Positions 10,801 to 21,004 of a stretch of 64,000 nt of DNA are shown here, one piece after another (positions within the stretch are counted from its first letter, which is position 1; the number at the start of each line of letters is the position of its first letter). The stretch is from NCBI GenBank assembly GCA_034509755.1, contig CM067544.1, positions 19,277,001 to 19,341,000 on the forward strand. The letters run 5' to 3'. A program made the translations under genes and the position numbers. Source of the DNA: Anisodus tanguticus. Taxonomy: Eukaryota > Streptophyta > Magnoliopsida > Solanales > Solanaceae. Below the pieces are notes generated by a model that saw only the letters and a program-made list of their open reading frames with translations, did not search any database and was not told the DNA's origin.

Positions 10801-12693
10801 CATATTCAACGATGCTGTCAAGATTAAAAAGATGCAAGAAATCATACGCAAGGAGAATATGTTCCTTAGTGTTTCATCTTCAACCATAAGTTAAAGGCCT
10901 AGTTCACTTCATGGCTATTCGTTGTGTAACACACGTTATATATATTTTTATTACTTTCATTATGCATGTAAATAAGTGGGGGATTGTTATATATCCCACA
11001 TTGAATATGAGTATTTCTATCATAATTGAGTCACTTGTCCCACATTGTCATTTGTCCCACATTGATATTTTTTAAATAAAGAGTCATTTGTCCCACATTG
11101 GTGTTTGAGAAGAAGTTTGAACTTCCTTATGGCTATAAAAAGAGTTAATGAGTTTGACATGTTGGTCAAGCTCTTGGGCTTCCATTCATTATGGAGGAAA
11201 ACCAATAGTAGCTTTATAAATATTTAAAGAGGGGGACATGGGACGAAACATTACAACGTTTCGACATTTCTGTTTCTTCAACGGAAATATCCCTTCGTGA
11301 ATATGTTACAATGTTTCGGGGCAACCATTGAGTATCCATAAATACTCAGTGATTTGTAGAAATGAAATATATAGAATACAATACAGAAAACAAAAATTAA
11401 TTTCTGCTTATGGAATTTCCCCTTCTCTGAGATTTATCCTTTCTTTAAAGTCTATATTTTATATGTGTGATTTCTGCTTCTGGAATTCGTTAGAGTGTAA
11501 CTTTCGAATTTCTGAGAATATAGATTTTGTATTCTGGAAGGTTAATTTCTAATTGAACATTTTACACCTGAGAAGGAGAAATTAACACCTTTAAAGATAA
11601 CATCATTTTTCGGTGTGCCTAACCTATTATTAATTCCATTACCCTATTATACAACAACATTTATATAAGATTTGTTTTGGACCATACATTTCAAAAGTCT
11701 TGCTTTCCTTCTTAAACTTCATGCCAAGTCAAATATTGTCACATTAATTAGGACGGTGAGGGTAGTATAACTTAGGCAGAATACATAGACTGACACTTAA
11801 ACTTGACCTTTACTGTCAGTTGAATACTCCAACTTACAAAATAATCATCCAGACAACTCAACTCATCTCCACCGTGTCAGTTAAACACTCCAACTTACAA
11901 AATGATTATCTAGAGACCTCCAAAATTTACGTGTCCCGTCTGCTAGCGTCGGGTGTTCACGAGACACAGATGGAGAGGAGTTGAGGTGTCTAGATATGCA
12001 TTCTCAAAGTTGGAGTCTTAAGTTGTAAGTTGAGGTTAAGGTGTCTATCTATGTATTATATCTTTAACTTTAGTATTATGTTTTAAAAAGTAAAGAAGAT
12101 TTTAAAATTTTGTGACTTTCAATTCAAAATGTGTGTCCAAAAACGCCCCTTGAGTTTGTAGTTATAAATATGCCACAGAGATGTTGAAACTAGAGAGTTA
12201 CTAAATATAAAAGTGATATTCTTTTTGAAACAAACTAAAAAAGAAGTAAGATACTCGCTCTGATCCTTTTTACTTATCGTCCTTACTAAATATAGATGGT
12301 CCAAATAGTTGTCATTAGAAAAAGATATGGTTAAGTATTAGTTTCCACCTTTACCCTTACTCAATAAATGTGGAGGAAAATTAATATAGTGAAAAAAGAG
12401 TAGTTAAATTAAGATCAAAGAATAAATAAGAATAATGTAAAAGGTACACTTTTATTTAATTAATTATATTTTTAACAGGTGAGAACGAAAACGAGCCCTT
12501 AAATAAACATGGTCATAACATGGCAAATTTACTGGAAGAAGCTGATGAGTTGAGGATGAATACACTAAAGGAGATATTGGGCATATTGACACCAATTCAA
12601 GGTGTTGAATACTTGGCAGCAGCAAAGAGAATAAGGCTATGTTTGCAACAATGGGGCAAGAAGAGGGAGCAAGAGCATAGTAGTAATAATTAA
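4480..12693 (+). CDS. DOGL: DOG1-like (DOGL) protein gene, three exons
   Basis: Joining 4480-4863, 5519-5696 and 12479-12693 gives about 258 codons without a stop. Both introns are GT-AG, with phases 0 and 1. The product belongs to the DOG1 family (DELAY OF GERMINATION 1, domain also found in TGA bZIP factors). Hallmarks are FFAPTWCTPLENSVLWIGG and CRPSSFIRLIYALCG at about residues 83-116, SSRLASLQEDVVDQPIA near 160-180, and LLEEADELRMNTLKEILG near 205-222, followed by LGILTPIQGVEYL. There is no bZIP, so this is a DOGL rather than a TGA factor. DOG1 controls seed dormancy through PP2C partners; what this paralogue does is unknown. The first ATG of the frame follows an in-frame stop. Intron 2 is about 6.8 kb because of a copia insertion. 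It looks functional if that intron is still spliced. Confidence 0.88.
4864..5518 (+). other. DOGL: DOG1-like gene, intron 1
   Basis: This intron is 655 bp. It runs from GTAGTAGAAG to a pyrimidine-poor acceptor ending atttatag. It is AT-rich with no visible insertion. Confidence 0.8.
5519..5696 (+). CDS. DOGL: DOG1-like gene, exon 2
   Basis: This exon has 178 nt and encodes IRDFGQLCGKQIIMIDKLQ followed by EERKLSSRLASLQEDVVD, the second conserved block of the DOG1 domain. It ends gaag before gtaatg and leaves one base of a split Gly codon that exon 3 completes in frame. Confidence 0.87.
5787..6503 (+). repeat. 5' LTR of intronic copia
   Basis: This is a direct repeat of 10985-11656. It starts with TGTTATATACC and ends ACAACA. 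It contains a short tandem duplication of 'gtcccacattgatgttttttaaataaagagtcattt' (split here for length) near 5870-5940 that the other LTR lacks, which accounts for most of the length difference. Confidence 0.92.
6504..6521 (+). promoter_or_regulatory. Atypical primer-binding site, complementary to own LTR
   Basis: The bases right after the LTR read ATTTTAAAGGTATTAATT. They do not match the tRNA-iMet site TGGTATCAGAGC. Positions 6506-6521 are complementary to 6427-6442 inside the LTR at 15 of 16 bases, and to 11579-11595 in the other LTR at 16 of 17. The sequence is AT-rich, so on its own this is weaker evidence than the similar case at 55699. Confidence 0.5.
6529..7382 (+). pseudogene. Copia gag remnant (intronic element)
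   Basis: The frame begins MESILVKAQLNDGDKLERLN, a typical copia gag start, then stops at 6789. It resumes at about 6894 with IGKLPPSWKDYQKKLKHK, the conserved gag core, and stops again near 7232. The zinc knuckle CYVCGKPGHYARN near 7311 loses its last Cys to a one-base deletion. Gag would package the element RNA into virus-like particles; this copy cannot make it. Confidence 0.9.
7383..8422 (+). pseudogene. Copia protease and integrase remnant (intronic element)
   Basis: The protease active site is visible as WWVDSGSTCHVTPNK near 7460. Integrase follows from about 7766 with the zinc-binding HYRLGHVGINAMN and CECCSQSKLTKSSF, then IHTDICD and RSDRGGEY of the catalytic core. Frames change between protease and integrase, and the integrase core ends in a stop at 8422. 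Confidence 0.9.
8423..10432 (+). pseudogene. Copia reverse transcriptase and RNase H remnant (intronic element)
   Basis: The reverse transcriptase starts near 8930 with MWKRAMDDEIKSILENQTW and GCKWVLKKKLKTDGT. A stop at 9242-9244 interrupts 'MYGL-stop-VHQMDVKTAFLN', and the rest (SLYGLKQAPRQWYKKFK, YVDDLLIFG) lies in a shifted frame to 9680. RNase H is well kept at 9791-10432: FSDANWASDASDSKSTSG, SSMESEYIAMSMAGKELLW, KHISMRYNHVRSMV and MPADPLTKPLSG, ending with its own stop. Confidence 0.93.
10433..10984 (+). other. 3' untranslated region and polypurine tract of intronic copia
   Basis: This is about 550 bp between the RNase H stop and the 3' LTR. It ends in AAGTGGGGGAT (10974-10984), the polypurine tract that primes plus-strand DNA, directly before TGTTATATATCC. 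Confidence 0.85.
10985..11656 (+). repeat. 3' LTR of intronic copia
   Basis: This is a direct repeat of 5787-6503. It starts TGTTATATATCCCACATTG and ends TATACAACA, followed by the acatt duplication. Confidence 0.92.
11781..12056. mobile_element. MITE-like element in DOGL intron 2
   Basis: The left end reads ATACATAGACTGACACTTAA and the reverse complement of the right end reads ATACATAGATAGACACCTTA, so there are imperfect terminal inverted repeats over about 35 bp. It is non-coding and about 276 bp long, with an internal near-duplicate of 'ccaacttacaaaat'. I could not fix a target duplication, so the superfamily is open. Confidence 0.5.
12479..12693 (+). CDS. DOGL: DOG1-like gene, exon 3
   Basis: This exon has 215 nt, starting after tttttaacag. 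The first two bases finish a Gly codon and the frame runs 70 codons to TAA. It encodes LLEEADELRMNTLKEILGIL and QGVEYLAAAKRIRLCLQQWG, the C-terminal DOG1 helices. It ends in a basic and Asn/Ser-rich tail. Confidence 0.88.
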
Positions 12694-13916
12694 TTAGCTA
12701 GAGATTAATATGCTATATGGGAATATATAGTGTTTGTTATAATATATTATTTTACTATGCATACCTGAATTTTTGTACATATGCCAAATCTTTGGTTTTT
12801 ATTTAATCGTGTGTAGTATAGTTATTCTATTTTATGTGAAGGTGTTACGTTTAGGAGTCAGTAATGGATAAATAACCCAAAATCTTTAATAAACTTCTTT
12901 GAATGTCCTTCTATAGCTCACTGCTAGCATTTTTTGAACTTTTTTATGGCGTCATCAAAAAGTCGTCAATTTTTCTAGATAATAATACTTGATAGATAGG
13001 CTCGTAAATTGAGGTCGAAGAGTGTTGTATCAGTCAAATTTTTGTGGCATATCCCATCGAGAAGGCTATTTGGGAGTCCAAACAGGACCTGCATAACGAA
13101 TAACCACAACAATTTGACATCTAAATATGATTAACATTTTTTTCAAATAGAGCTAGGGCTCTTTTTGACTTTTTGTGTTAATATTTTGAATATGTCACTA
13201 ATAAAGTTGATATAATTATTTGTGACTCGTGATGATGGTGGTTGGAAAAATAAATTAAATTTTTTAAACTATAAATAATTCTAGATATATAGTGGAGCTT
13301 CTGGAAAATTATGAAGTACTGTCTTCGATATTTATTGTACTTAAGAAATATCTAAATATTCTAAAATCTTATTAGAAAGATAAGATTAACTAGATTTTTC
13401 TTATGAATATATTAGAATAATATTTAGAATCATCTAAATAGAAATAGTCATAAAAAATGGAGCGGATAAAATTTAAATTTGATGAATCCATCTATTTACA
13501 ACCCAATCAAACTAATATGACCATAACTAACGAAACAATGTGTGTGTGAGAGAGAGAGATATGAAAGTATATGTATAAATATCTTTTTTTCTATTTTTAT
13601 TAGTATCAGTTATAGTAACTAACCAAAATCTTGATGTCTTAATCCAACCATTTGTCTTTAGATTCCAAAAATAACCCATTTTTTAACAACTAACCATGAT
13701 GAGAATTGTTTAAATTCCATAAAATTTCTCCATACCACTGGATTTCTCCCAACATAAACACCTCCTCTAACCCTGGCCAATTTTCCCTTATGTTCCTTTT
13801 CTCATCCTCATTACTCAATATTCAACAAATATTCCCATAAATCCATGCTACAAAAAATTCACTAGACAAAATACACGATGATTCGCTAATAATTTCCATT
13901 TCTTCGTGCGCTTGGG
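12694..13916. other. Intergenic, no recognisable gene
   Basis: This is AT-rich spacer between the DOG1-like gene and the CIPK pseudogene. It holds a short (GA)n run near 13550. I see no clear element termini. Confidence 0.5.
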
Positions 13917-13937
13917 ATGATTCATCTTTCATCCAAG

Positions 13938-15765
13938 ATGAGCACGAAGAGCGCGAAAACGGAGAAGAAAGGCACAATTTTGTTGCATAAGTATGAGATT
14001 GGTAAATTATTAGGCCAAGGTACATTTGCCAAAGTCTATCATGCAAGGAACCTCAAAACCGGGAAAAATGTGGCTGTGAAAGTAATTGACAAAGAAAAAG
14101 TCACGAAAATTGGCCTAATTGACCAAATCAAACGTGAAATCTCAGTAATGAGGCTAATTAGGCAGCCAAATGTGGTTGAACTTTATGAAGTAATGGCTAG
14201 CAAAACAAAAATTTATTTTGCAATGGAGTATGTTAGAGGTGGTGAATTATTCAATAAGGTTGCTAAAGGGAGGCTTAGGGAATCTGTGGCGCGAAAATAC
14301 TTCCAACAATTAATCGCGGCCGTTGATTTTTGTCATAGCCGAGGTGTCTATCATCGCGATCCTCCTGGACGAAACCGGAAACCTAAAGGTCTCCGATTTC
14401 GGCCTGAGTGCACTTTTCGAGATGAAAAGACAAGAGGGGATATGATGGCGAAAAGGCGGATATTTGGTCATTTTATTTGTCTTGTTAGCTGGTTATCTCC
14501 CATTCCATGATTCAAAGTTAATGGAAATGTACAAGAAAATTAGTAAAGGGTAATTCAAATGCCCTGAATATTTCCCTTCTGAAGTGAAAAAACTTCTTTC
14601 AAGAATTCTTGATCCAAATCCAATTTCAAGAATTACATTGGCTAAGCTAATGGACAATCATTGGTTCAAGAAAGGATTCAAACAAATTGATAAAACACTG
14701 ATTTTGGATCAATCGCAGGACGATTCGCCACGTAGTGTGTTTGATATTGTGGATGATTTGGATGCCGAGTGTTCTTCAGGACACAAAGATCAGAGCTCAT
14801 CAACAATGAAGCCTGCTTGTTTGAATGCTTTCGATATCATTTCTCTTTCTCCTGGTTTTGATCTCTTTAGCTTGTTCGAGAAAGATAAGAGCCATAGATT
14901 GGATGCTAGATTTACGACACAAAAGTCCGCATCCACTATCATCTCGAGGCTAGAGGAAGTAGCTTCGATGGAGAGTTTTAAGGTATAGTATCGACATTTT
15001 ATGATGACCATCTCATTTTAAAACTTAAACAGTTAGGGAGAACACACTTTATTTACTTGACTATTCTTTGACACGTCACCTCATGTCCGTATACGAGCCG
15101 ACCTAATTCCCTTTTTATTAGACAAGCATGTGAATTCATTTTTATAATAGATGGTGGTTAGACTTGAACTCAGGGCATCATCCTAATCTCATGCTATGTT
15201 GAAATTGTGTGATCCATAAGTCAGAAATTTCACTAAGATTGTTCAAGGGTTAATATATATGATACTTAGACCTATACATTCAATATAATTTCGGTGATGA
15301 ATGTTCAATTGACCACCCTTTAGCCTATGTTCCTTATTATGCAGGTCCATCTCATCTAAAAGTATAATCTGACCACCTTTTGCCTATGTGGCTTCACCTG
15401 TGATAAAAAAAAGGACAGCCCGGTGCATAAAGCATCTCACATTAGCATTTCATCTAAAACCTTAATCTATTAGAATGAAAAAAACTTTATTTACTTCATT
15501 ATGTCTTCAACATGTGAATAAGAAAGACGGGATGGTAAAAATGCAAGGAAGCAAAGAAGGGAGAAAAGAACAACTAGCAATTGATGCAGAGATATTTGAG
15601 ATTACTCCAGCTTTCCATGTTGTGGAAGTGACAAAAAAATCAGGAGACACTGCAGAATACAGGAAGTTTTGTGATCAAGGCTTAAAGCCTTCATTAAAAG
15701 ATATAGTTTGGACATGGCAGGGCAATGAGCAACAAAAAGTGGAAAATCAAGAAATTAAACCTTAG
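13938..15765 (+). pseudogene. CIPK (CBL-interacting protein kinase) pseudogene
   Basis: The N-terminal kinase lobe is intact, with LLGQGTFAKVYHARN (ATP loop), VAVKVIDKEKV (ATP Lys) and MEYVRGGELFNKVAKGRL. At 14350-14370 the catalytic loop runs from HRD straight into the LLDETG region. About 16-17 bp is missing, which removes Lys and Asn and shifts the frame. DFGLSAL remains in another frame. The activation segment between RQEG and GYDGEKADIW is deleted, and TAA at 14551-14553 breaks the C-lobe. The NAF motif LNAFDIISLSPGFDLF is present at about 14824. A roughly 0.5 kb insertion then separates SFKV from NKKDGMVKMQGSKEGRK and the PP2C-interaction end to 15765. CIPKs relay calcium signals from CBL sensors; this one cannot be catalytic. 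The unbroken N-lobe suggests an origin in the intron-poor CIPK clade. Confidence 0.92.
14986..15503. mobile_element. Insertion between NAF and PPI regions of the CIPK pseudogene
   Basis: The coding text breaks at AGTTTTAAGGT and resumes at GTGAATAAGAAAGACGG, leaving V-N-K-K-D-G as the family expects. The roughly 518 bp between them is non-coding. It includes 'ggacagcccggtgcataaag' at about 15413, a phrase common in plant tRNA-derived SINEs, and a degenerate 'gacttgaactcaggg' block near 15160. I read it as SINE-like or composite repeat DNA. A true intron is possible but would delete conserved residues. Confidence 0.5.
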
Positions 15766-16080
15766 GTAAAAATATAAAACAAAAAAAAGTTGTGGGGTAA
15801 AGTTTCTCTCTTGTGAAGGAAATTGAGGGTGGCTAATTAACATTGTTTCTATTCTTAACTGGTTGATTCGGAAAATATTAAAGAATGGAGGCTGATTTTA
15901 TGCTTCATTAGAGTATTAATTGGAACTTAATTAGAATAGATATATATGTCATATATGTACTGTATTGAAAGAATAGAAAGTAAAATGATAATGAAAATTA
16001 TCCTTTTTAATTTCTTTTTTTATCATCACGTAAGCTTTGGAGCAACGCTAAAATTGTCTACGGGGGACCTATAGGTCATG
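15766..16080. other. Intergenic, nothing recognised
   Basis: This is about 315 bp of AT-rich DNA downstream of the CIPK pseudogene, running up to the truncated gypsy element. Confidence 0.5.
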
Positions 16081-16131
16081 AGTTCGAGCCGTGGAATCAG
16101 TCACTCATGATGTTTGCATTAGATAGGATGC

Positions 16132-16700
16132 CTACACTACAACCCTCTGATGCGACTCTTCTCCAAATCCTATGTGATTGCAAGATACTTCGTTCATCGA
16201 GCTGCCCTTTTTTACCGTGTTCGTGACCATATTGAGTTGTCGATAATCGATGATCTTTTTGACCAATGGGTACTGGTTCTTGATCGTGACCATATTGAGT
16301 TGTCGATAATCGATGCACATTCGGAGTGAACTATCTTTCTTCTTCACAAAAGGGACTGGTGCACTCTAGGGGGAAACACTAGGCCTTATAAAGCCCTTTT
16401 CCAGAAGATCTTTCAATTATTCTTTTAACTCTCTCAATTCAGTTGGGCCATTCAATACGGAGGAATGGAAATGGATCTTGTACCCAGAATTAATTCTATA
16501 GCGAACTCCACTTCCCTATCCGGAGGAAGGCCTGTAAGGTCTTCAAGGAAAACCTCTGAAAAATTACGAACAATAGGGACAATATGTACCTCTGGGACTC
16601 TTTTTGGGTATCCATTATACTCGCCAGGTAAGAGTATTCCACTTTGTGACTTCTTAATGACTTTTAAGCCCTAAGATAGGAAATAAGCCGACTCGAAGGT
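16132..16700 (-). pseudogene. Gypsy reverse transcriptase start, with local duplication
   Basis: The minus strand reads KKKDSSLRMCIDYRQLNMVT followed by IKNQYPLVKKIID. This is the gypsy RT entry (normally DGSMRMCIDYRQLNKVTIKN). The block coding DYRQLNMVT occurs twice, near 16223-16253 and 16285-16315, about 62 bp apart, so a small tandem duplication disrupted the frame. Only the first part of RT remains. Confidence 0.82.
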
Positions 16701-16714
16701 ATCACAATTCTACC

Positions 16715-17066
16715 CTATATAAAATTTTCTGGTTCCCCGGGAAAAGATAATTTTATAACCTTTTGCCGATAATCCAACGTGGCATAACATGCTGACAGCC
16801 AATCCATACCCAAAATAATATCAAAGTCTACCATATCAAGTAATAATAAGTTTTCTATTGTACCTCTACCATTTACCTCTAACGAGAAATTTTTAATTAC
16901 TCGTGAGGCCCAAATTGAGGCCTTCACTAGTGTCATGACCTCAGAGGGTTCACTTAAACAGGAAGGTTCTACATGTAGACTCTTAGCAAAACCCATTGAC
17001 ATATACGAAAATGTAGAGTCGGGATCATATAATACAAGTGCAGGAATACTTGAGACCAACAAAATA
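16715..17066 (-). pseudogene. Gypsy aspartic protease, main part
   Basis: The minus-strand frame gives ILLVSSIPALVLYDPDSTFS, which aligns with the usual LFDPGSTHSF, then FDIILGMDWLSACYATLDYR. The active-site Gly following Asp-Pro is replaced by Asp. The frame is cut at 17067 by a hAT-type insertion and continues on the far side from 17976. Confidence 0.85.
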
Positions 17067-17074
17067 CCTGTGAC

Positions 17075-17967
17075 TAGACATGTCCAACGGGTCGGGGACC
17101 CGCCGGCTCGATCCGACCCGACCCGAAAAATCCAGGGCCAGGGTCGGCTTATAGCTGACCCGCGAGCCACCCGACCCAAAAAAGCGGGGATCCGATCTTA
17201 TGTAGGGTCGGGCCAGGGTCAGAATATTTTACTCGACCCGAACCCCGACCCATGTTTTTTAAATATAATTTATATTATTTTTCCTTCATTAATATTTATT
17301 TTGTACTTATATATATTTTTGCCATTAATATTTAAGTGATATAATGCATGTTTTTATAATATATGTATTGCTCTAATCTACATTGAGCTCGACATAAAAT
17401 AAGATAAAAATGGTAGCTGATTATTAGTCATTCTGTTAATATCACGTAAGCATAATGTAGGGAGAGAAAGTAGTTGTAAATTGGTGAAACTTTAAATGGT
17501 CATAACTCTACGATCGGATGTCCGTTTTACCCGATTATTTTTTTGATTTTGCGTATATTTTCGAGACGGGCCGGACAAATTGCCGAAAAGCGATTTGGCA
17601 CAACCAATTTTTAGAAAAACGTCCGTTTTCCCAATCAATTTGTGTTTTCTCCCAAATCGATTTCTAATTTTCCTTTTTCTTTAGTATACATCTCACGATA
17701 CACAATAGATTTCAACGTCGAAATTTCATGATAGTGTAGGTGTGAATGTCAATTTCAGTTTTGAAAATTCAATTTTAAAAGAATCCGCGACCCGACCCGG
17801 CCCGGTAAATTATGTCCCCCTTCCGACGGGTCAGGGCCGACCCGTGACCCGTGACCCGTAGGGTCCCCGAATGATCAGGGCGAGGGTCAATTTTTTTTTA
17901 CAAAATAGGGTCAGGGTCGGGTAAGCAGAAAAAAAAAGCCACCCAACCCGAGCTTTGTACATGTCTA
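17075..17967. mobile_element. Non-autonomous hAT-type DNA transposon
   Basis: It is 893 bp and splits the gypsy protease. The left end is TAGACATGTCCAACGGGTCG and the reverse complement of the right end is TAGACATGTACAAAGCTCGG. A perfect 8 bp duplication, CCTGTGAC, lies at 17067-17074 and 17968-17975. An 8 bp TSD with short TIRs is typical of hAT. Both subterminal regions (about 17085-17260 and 17780-17945) are packed with GACCCG/CGGGTC hexamers, which probably served as transposase-binding repeats. There is no transposase gene. Confidence 0.9.
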
Positions 17968-17975
17968 CCTGTGAC

Positions 17976-19340
17976 CACGACATTGGATGCCTCCGCTTCA
18001 TTCCTCTAGGGCAAAATGTAGAGCCAATTAGGATTGTTGGACTGTTGACTTCCCTTGTGGACAACTGTGGTTGCTTCTGACCTCCCATGAGAAGACTGAG
18101 TTTGGGTTCTCTTCTTGCAATCCGTGGCATAGTGCTCTGGTTCTCCACAGTTGTAACACTCTTTCGGTGAGAACCAGCATTCTCCGAAATATTTCTTTTG
18201 ACAAACCTTACAGACCAGTCTGTCACCCCATGTGTTAGGGTTGGTGGCTTGGACGTTGCTACCTTGGTAATTGAACCATTTGTTCCCTTGGGGCTTGTGA
18301 TGAGACTAGCCTACTAGCTGGCTCGGTTTCGAAGAACCCATATTTCTTCTTGCCACTGGTTTTGATTAAAGGATCCCGATGATCGCAACCTCTTCTATGA
18401 ATACTCTCTTTTTGCTTTAGCAACACCTTCTATCCTTATTGTCATGTCGACGATCTGAAAGTAAGTTCGATCATGGGCTAATGCCACTACCTTCTCTGCC
18501 AATTTCGGGTTTAAACCCTCAACAAATCTTTTGACCTTCTCCCTTTCCGTAGGAATAATGTACGTGTTGTATGCTAACAATCACATGAACTGGGTATCGT
18601 ATTCTTGCACACTGCGGTCTCCTTGTTTCAATTGTTCAAGCTCACGCCTGAGCGCATCTTTTCGGGTGTTAGGCATGTACTTTTTAATGAATGCGGCTCT
18701 GAACTCTCCCCACGTCATCGATGGTGACATCGGGGAACGATTTATTCTATAATTTCTCTACCATACCCCTGCGTCATCCACTAATTGTGCGCCCACCAAA
18801 TTGACGCCATGCGTCTCTACACATCCCAAGGTAAACAGTAGGTCTTCTACCTCATCGAGACACACTATTGGGTCGGACTTGGAGTCCTTCCCCGTGAAGA
18901 TAGGTTCCCTTCTCCTCATAAAATTTGCCCATAGTCTATCTAGTACTGACTGAGCTCCTACATTTTCGGCTAGTGGTGCAACCACAACTGGTTCCTGGGC
19001 CGGCGAGTTCTGGGTCTGGGCCATCACTGAGACACTAGGTGTAGGCTGAACCATGTGTGGGGCTACCGCTGTCATCAACTCTATGAGTCTATCTAACTTT
19101 TGTCCCACCATTTCCTGGGCCGCTTGACTCTCATTTTCTTCAACATTTTCCACGCTATCTTGAGACACTGCTCTTTCAACCGAGGTATATGAGCTTCATG
19201 GTGAACCTCTTCTTGAGCCATCGATTCCTGTGCCAGAACTCTTGGGGGTTGACTTTGTCCCCTTGCTCTTCCCCGATTAGTTCTGATCGACCTTCGCACC
19301 ACCGGTACTTGTGAGTCTACCATTTTCTGTAAAGACAAGC
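17976..19340 (-). pseudogene. Gypsy gag remnant with zinc knuckle
   Basis: Reading leftward on the minus strand, gag segments occur in several frames: an N-terminal Gln/Glu-rich part (to 19338), RREPIFTGKDSKSDP near 18900, VKRFVEGLNPKLAEKV near 18530, and the zinc knuckle CYNCGEPEHYATDC near 18140, which keeps all four ligands. Frame changes between these parts show it is dead. Confidence 0.85.
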
Positions 19341-20285
19341 GCGCTCATATTTTAGAAGAAAAGATGTTTATTTTAACTCCCCTAAATTTTTCTTATACTT
19401 CATAAGCATGCAACACCACAAGAAAATTTTAAAAAATAACGATATTATTTCTATCTTGGATTCATAATACTTCATTCTGTCATACTTTCAGATGACATAA
19501 CATTATACTAAATCTTATTAGATAATCCTCTATCACCCATTGTAGATCTCCAACTTAAACTTGCATTTACTACAACACGTGTTAAAGGGCTTAACTGCGT
19601 GACTCGCCCATTCCGCAGGTTGGCATTCAACTCCTTGTGAACCTTGTTCCTTGCCTCCCTTTCCCTATCGTCCATTCTTTCCTTCATCTTCCAGACCCTC
19701 TTCACGAGACGTAGAAATTTGGGCAATGAGCTTTCTTTACTATCTCCACATAGAATTTTTGCTCTTCTAAACGAGGAGTGGAAATCTCTCGGGATGGAGT
19801 TGACTATTATTTATAGTATGACTCCAATCGGATAGTCGAAAAAGGTCGGGTCAAATAAATGACTCTTCCGTCTAGCCCTAAGCAAATTCGTACAACGTGC
19901 AATTGTGTCATCCATATACGTGCCAAAATCGTCTCCTGGGTCCATCCTACGATCCATGAACTCCTCATGAGCTCGCATTATCCTTTTCGTTTCTATGAGA
20001 ACTTCCCTCTTGGTTGGAACTCGTATTGTGACCATATCTACAAAAATAACCGTTAGTTAGTTTATCGTTGCACAATCCCCTTCCATAATCCTTTGCTGGA
20101 GTTAGTACGAGAACCAAGTATTTGAAAAGACTCAAGATAGGCACGAGAAGAGTATGAAGGAAGTGAAACTGTTTAGGATGTTATTTCGTTCACTTATTAC
20201 TAAGATGGCGCGCACACCATCGCAATAAGTAACCGTTCAAACACCAAACTCAAAGAAATTTCCTAGAATCTCCTAACCTGGTTTA
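19341..20285 (-). other. Gypsy leader region between primer site and gag
   Basis: This is about 945 bp downstream (minus sense) of the primer site. It carries only short broken frames, such as one near 19811-20035 rich in Arg and Asp. No motif was recognised. Confidence 0.5.
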
Positions 20286-20297
20286 GCTCTGATACCA
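20286..20297 (-). promoter_or_regulatory. Gypsy primer-binding site (tRNA-iMet)
   Basis: The minus strand reads TGGTATCAGAGC, a perfect match to the initiator tRNA-Met primer site, three bases after the LTR end CA. Confidence 0.9.
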
Positions 20298-21004
20298 ACT
20301 TGTCACGCCCCGACTTTTTTCAAGTCTTCCCTTAGGGTGTGATGGCACCTGAGCAACTATCTCTTCCTAGGTGAACCATTAACCTCTTTTCTTCCTGAAT
20401 TAAACATGTATCTAGGTGCGAAATAATGTAATCATGTACTTTTTTATGAAAACGCGAGCTCTTACTCGCGCAACCACAACTTCTATCTAGACTCAATGGA
20501 AAATTTCATATATAGAATAAGAAATTCAAAATTTAAAAGGAAACAATCTCATGTGGGGCATTTCCCGAGATAACGAAACTTGGTTCCTCAAACCTACTTA
20601 ATCAAGAATGACATTCACCAAATCCGAAGCAATGGATTGGTGGAACAATGAGGCTGCGGGACAATCGTTAGCCCTGTTGCGGAGTTTTCCCTTTATCGCG
20701 CTTACCTGAAACATGTTAGATAAAAGAGTCAGCCCTACCATCCGGGGCTGAGTGAGAACCTCGCCTAACAATTCAAAGTAACCTCACAATATTCTATGTA
20801 CAATCATATTATGAACATAATAAGCATGTCATGAAAACAGATTTCAGCACTCTCAGTGTACAAGCCAATAAATATTCACACCCAAAAATCTCCTCCCAAC
20901 TCATCATAGGGAATACTTAGTTAACCAGTACACCTGCTTTATCTCATATAACATATTATATATTTGTTGCGGTGCGTGCAATCTGGTCCAATGCATTTCA
21001 ATTA

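Larger units (their letters stand above)
5787..11656 (+). mobile_element. Ty1/copia element inserted in DOGL intron 2
   Basis: This is a full-length element in the same orientation as the host gene. It begins TGTTATATACCACATTG and ends TATACAACA. A perfect 5 bp duplication, acatt, sits at 5782-5786 and 11657-11661. The LTRs are 717 and 672 bp. The domain order gag, protease, integrase, reverse transcriptase, RNase H marks it as Ty1/copia. Stops and frameshifts in every domain show it is no longer autonomous. The LTRs have several substitutions and indels, so the insertion is not very recent. Confidence 0.95.
5697..12478 (+). other. DOGL: DOG1-like gene, intron 2 enlarged by transposons
   Basis: The donor is GTAATG and the acceptor is tttttaacag. 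Of its 6.8 kb, 5870 bp is a same-strand copia element and about 280 bp is a MITE-like sequence. Without these the intron would be near 0.6 kb, similar to intron 1. Confidence 0.85.

Noticed and set aside
14986..15503. Possible normal intron in the CIPK locus (GTATAG at one end, AATAAG at the other)
   Set aside because: Splicing there would keep the frame but remove the Val-Asn-Lys that fits the family, and the kinase is already destroyed. Insertion is the simpler reading, though not proven.
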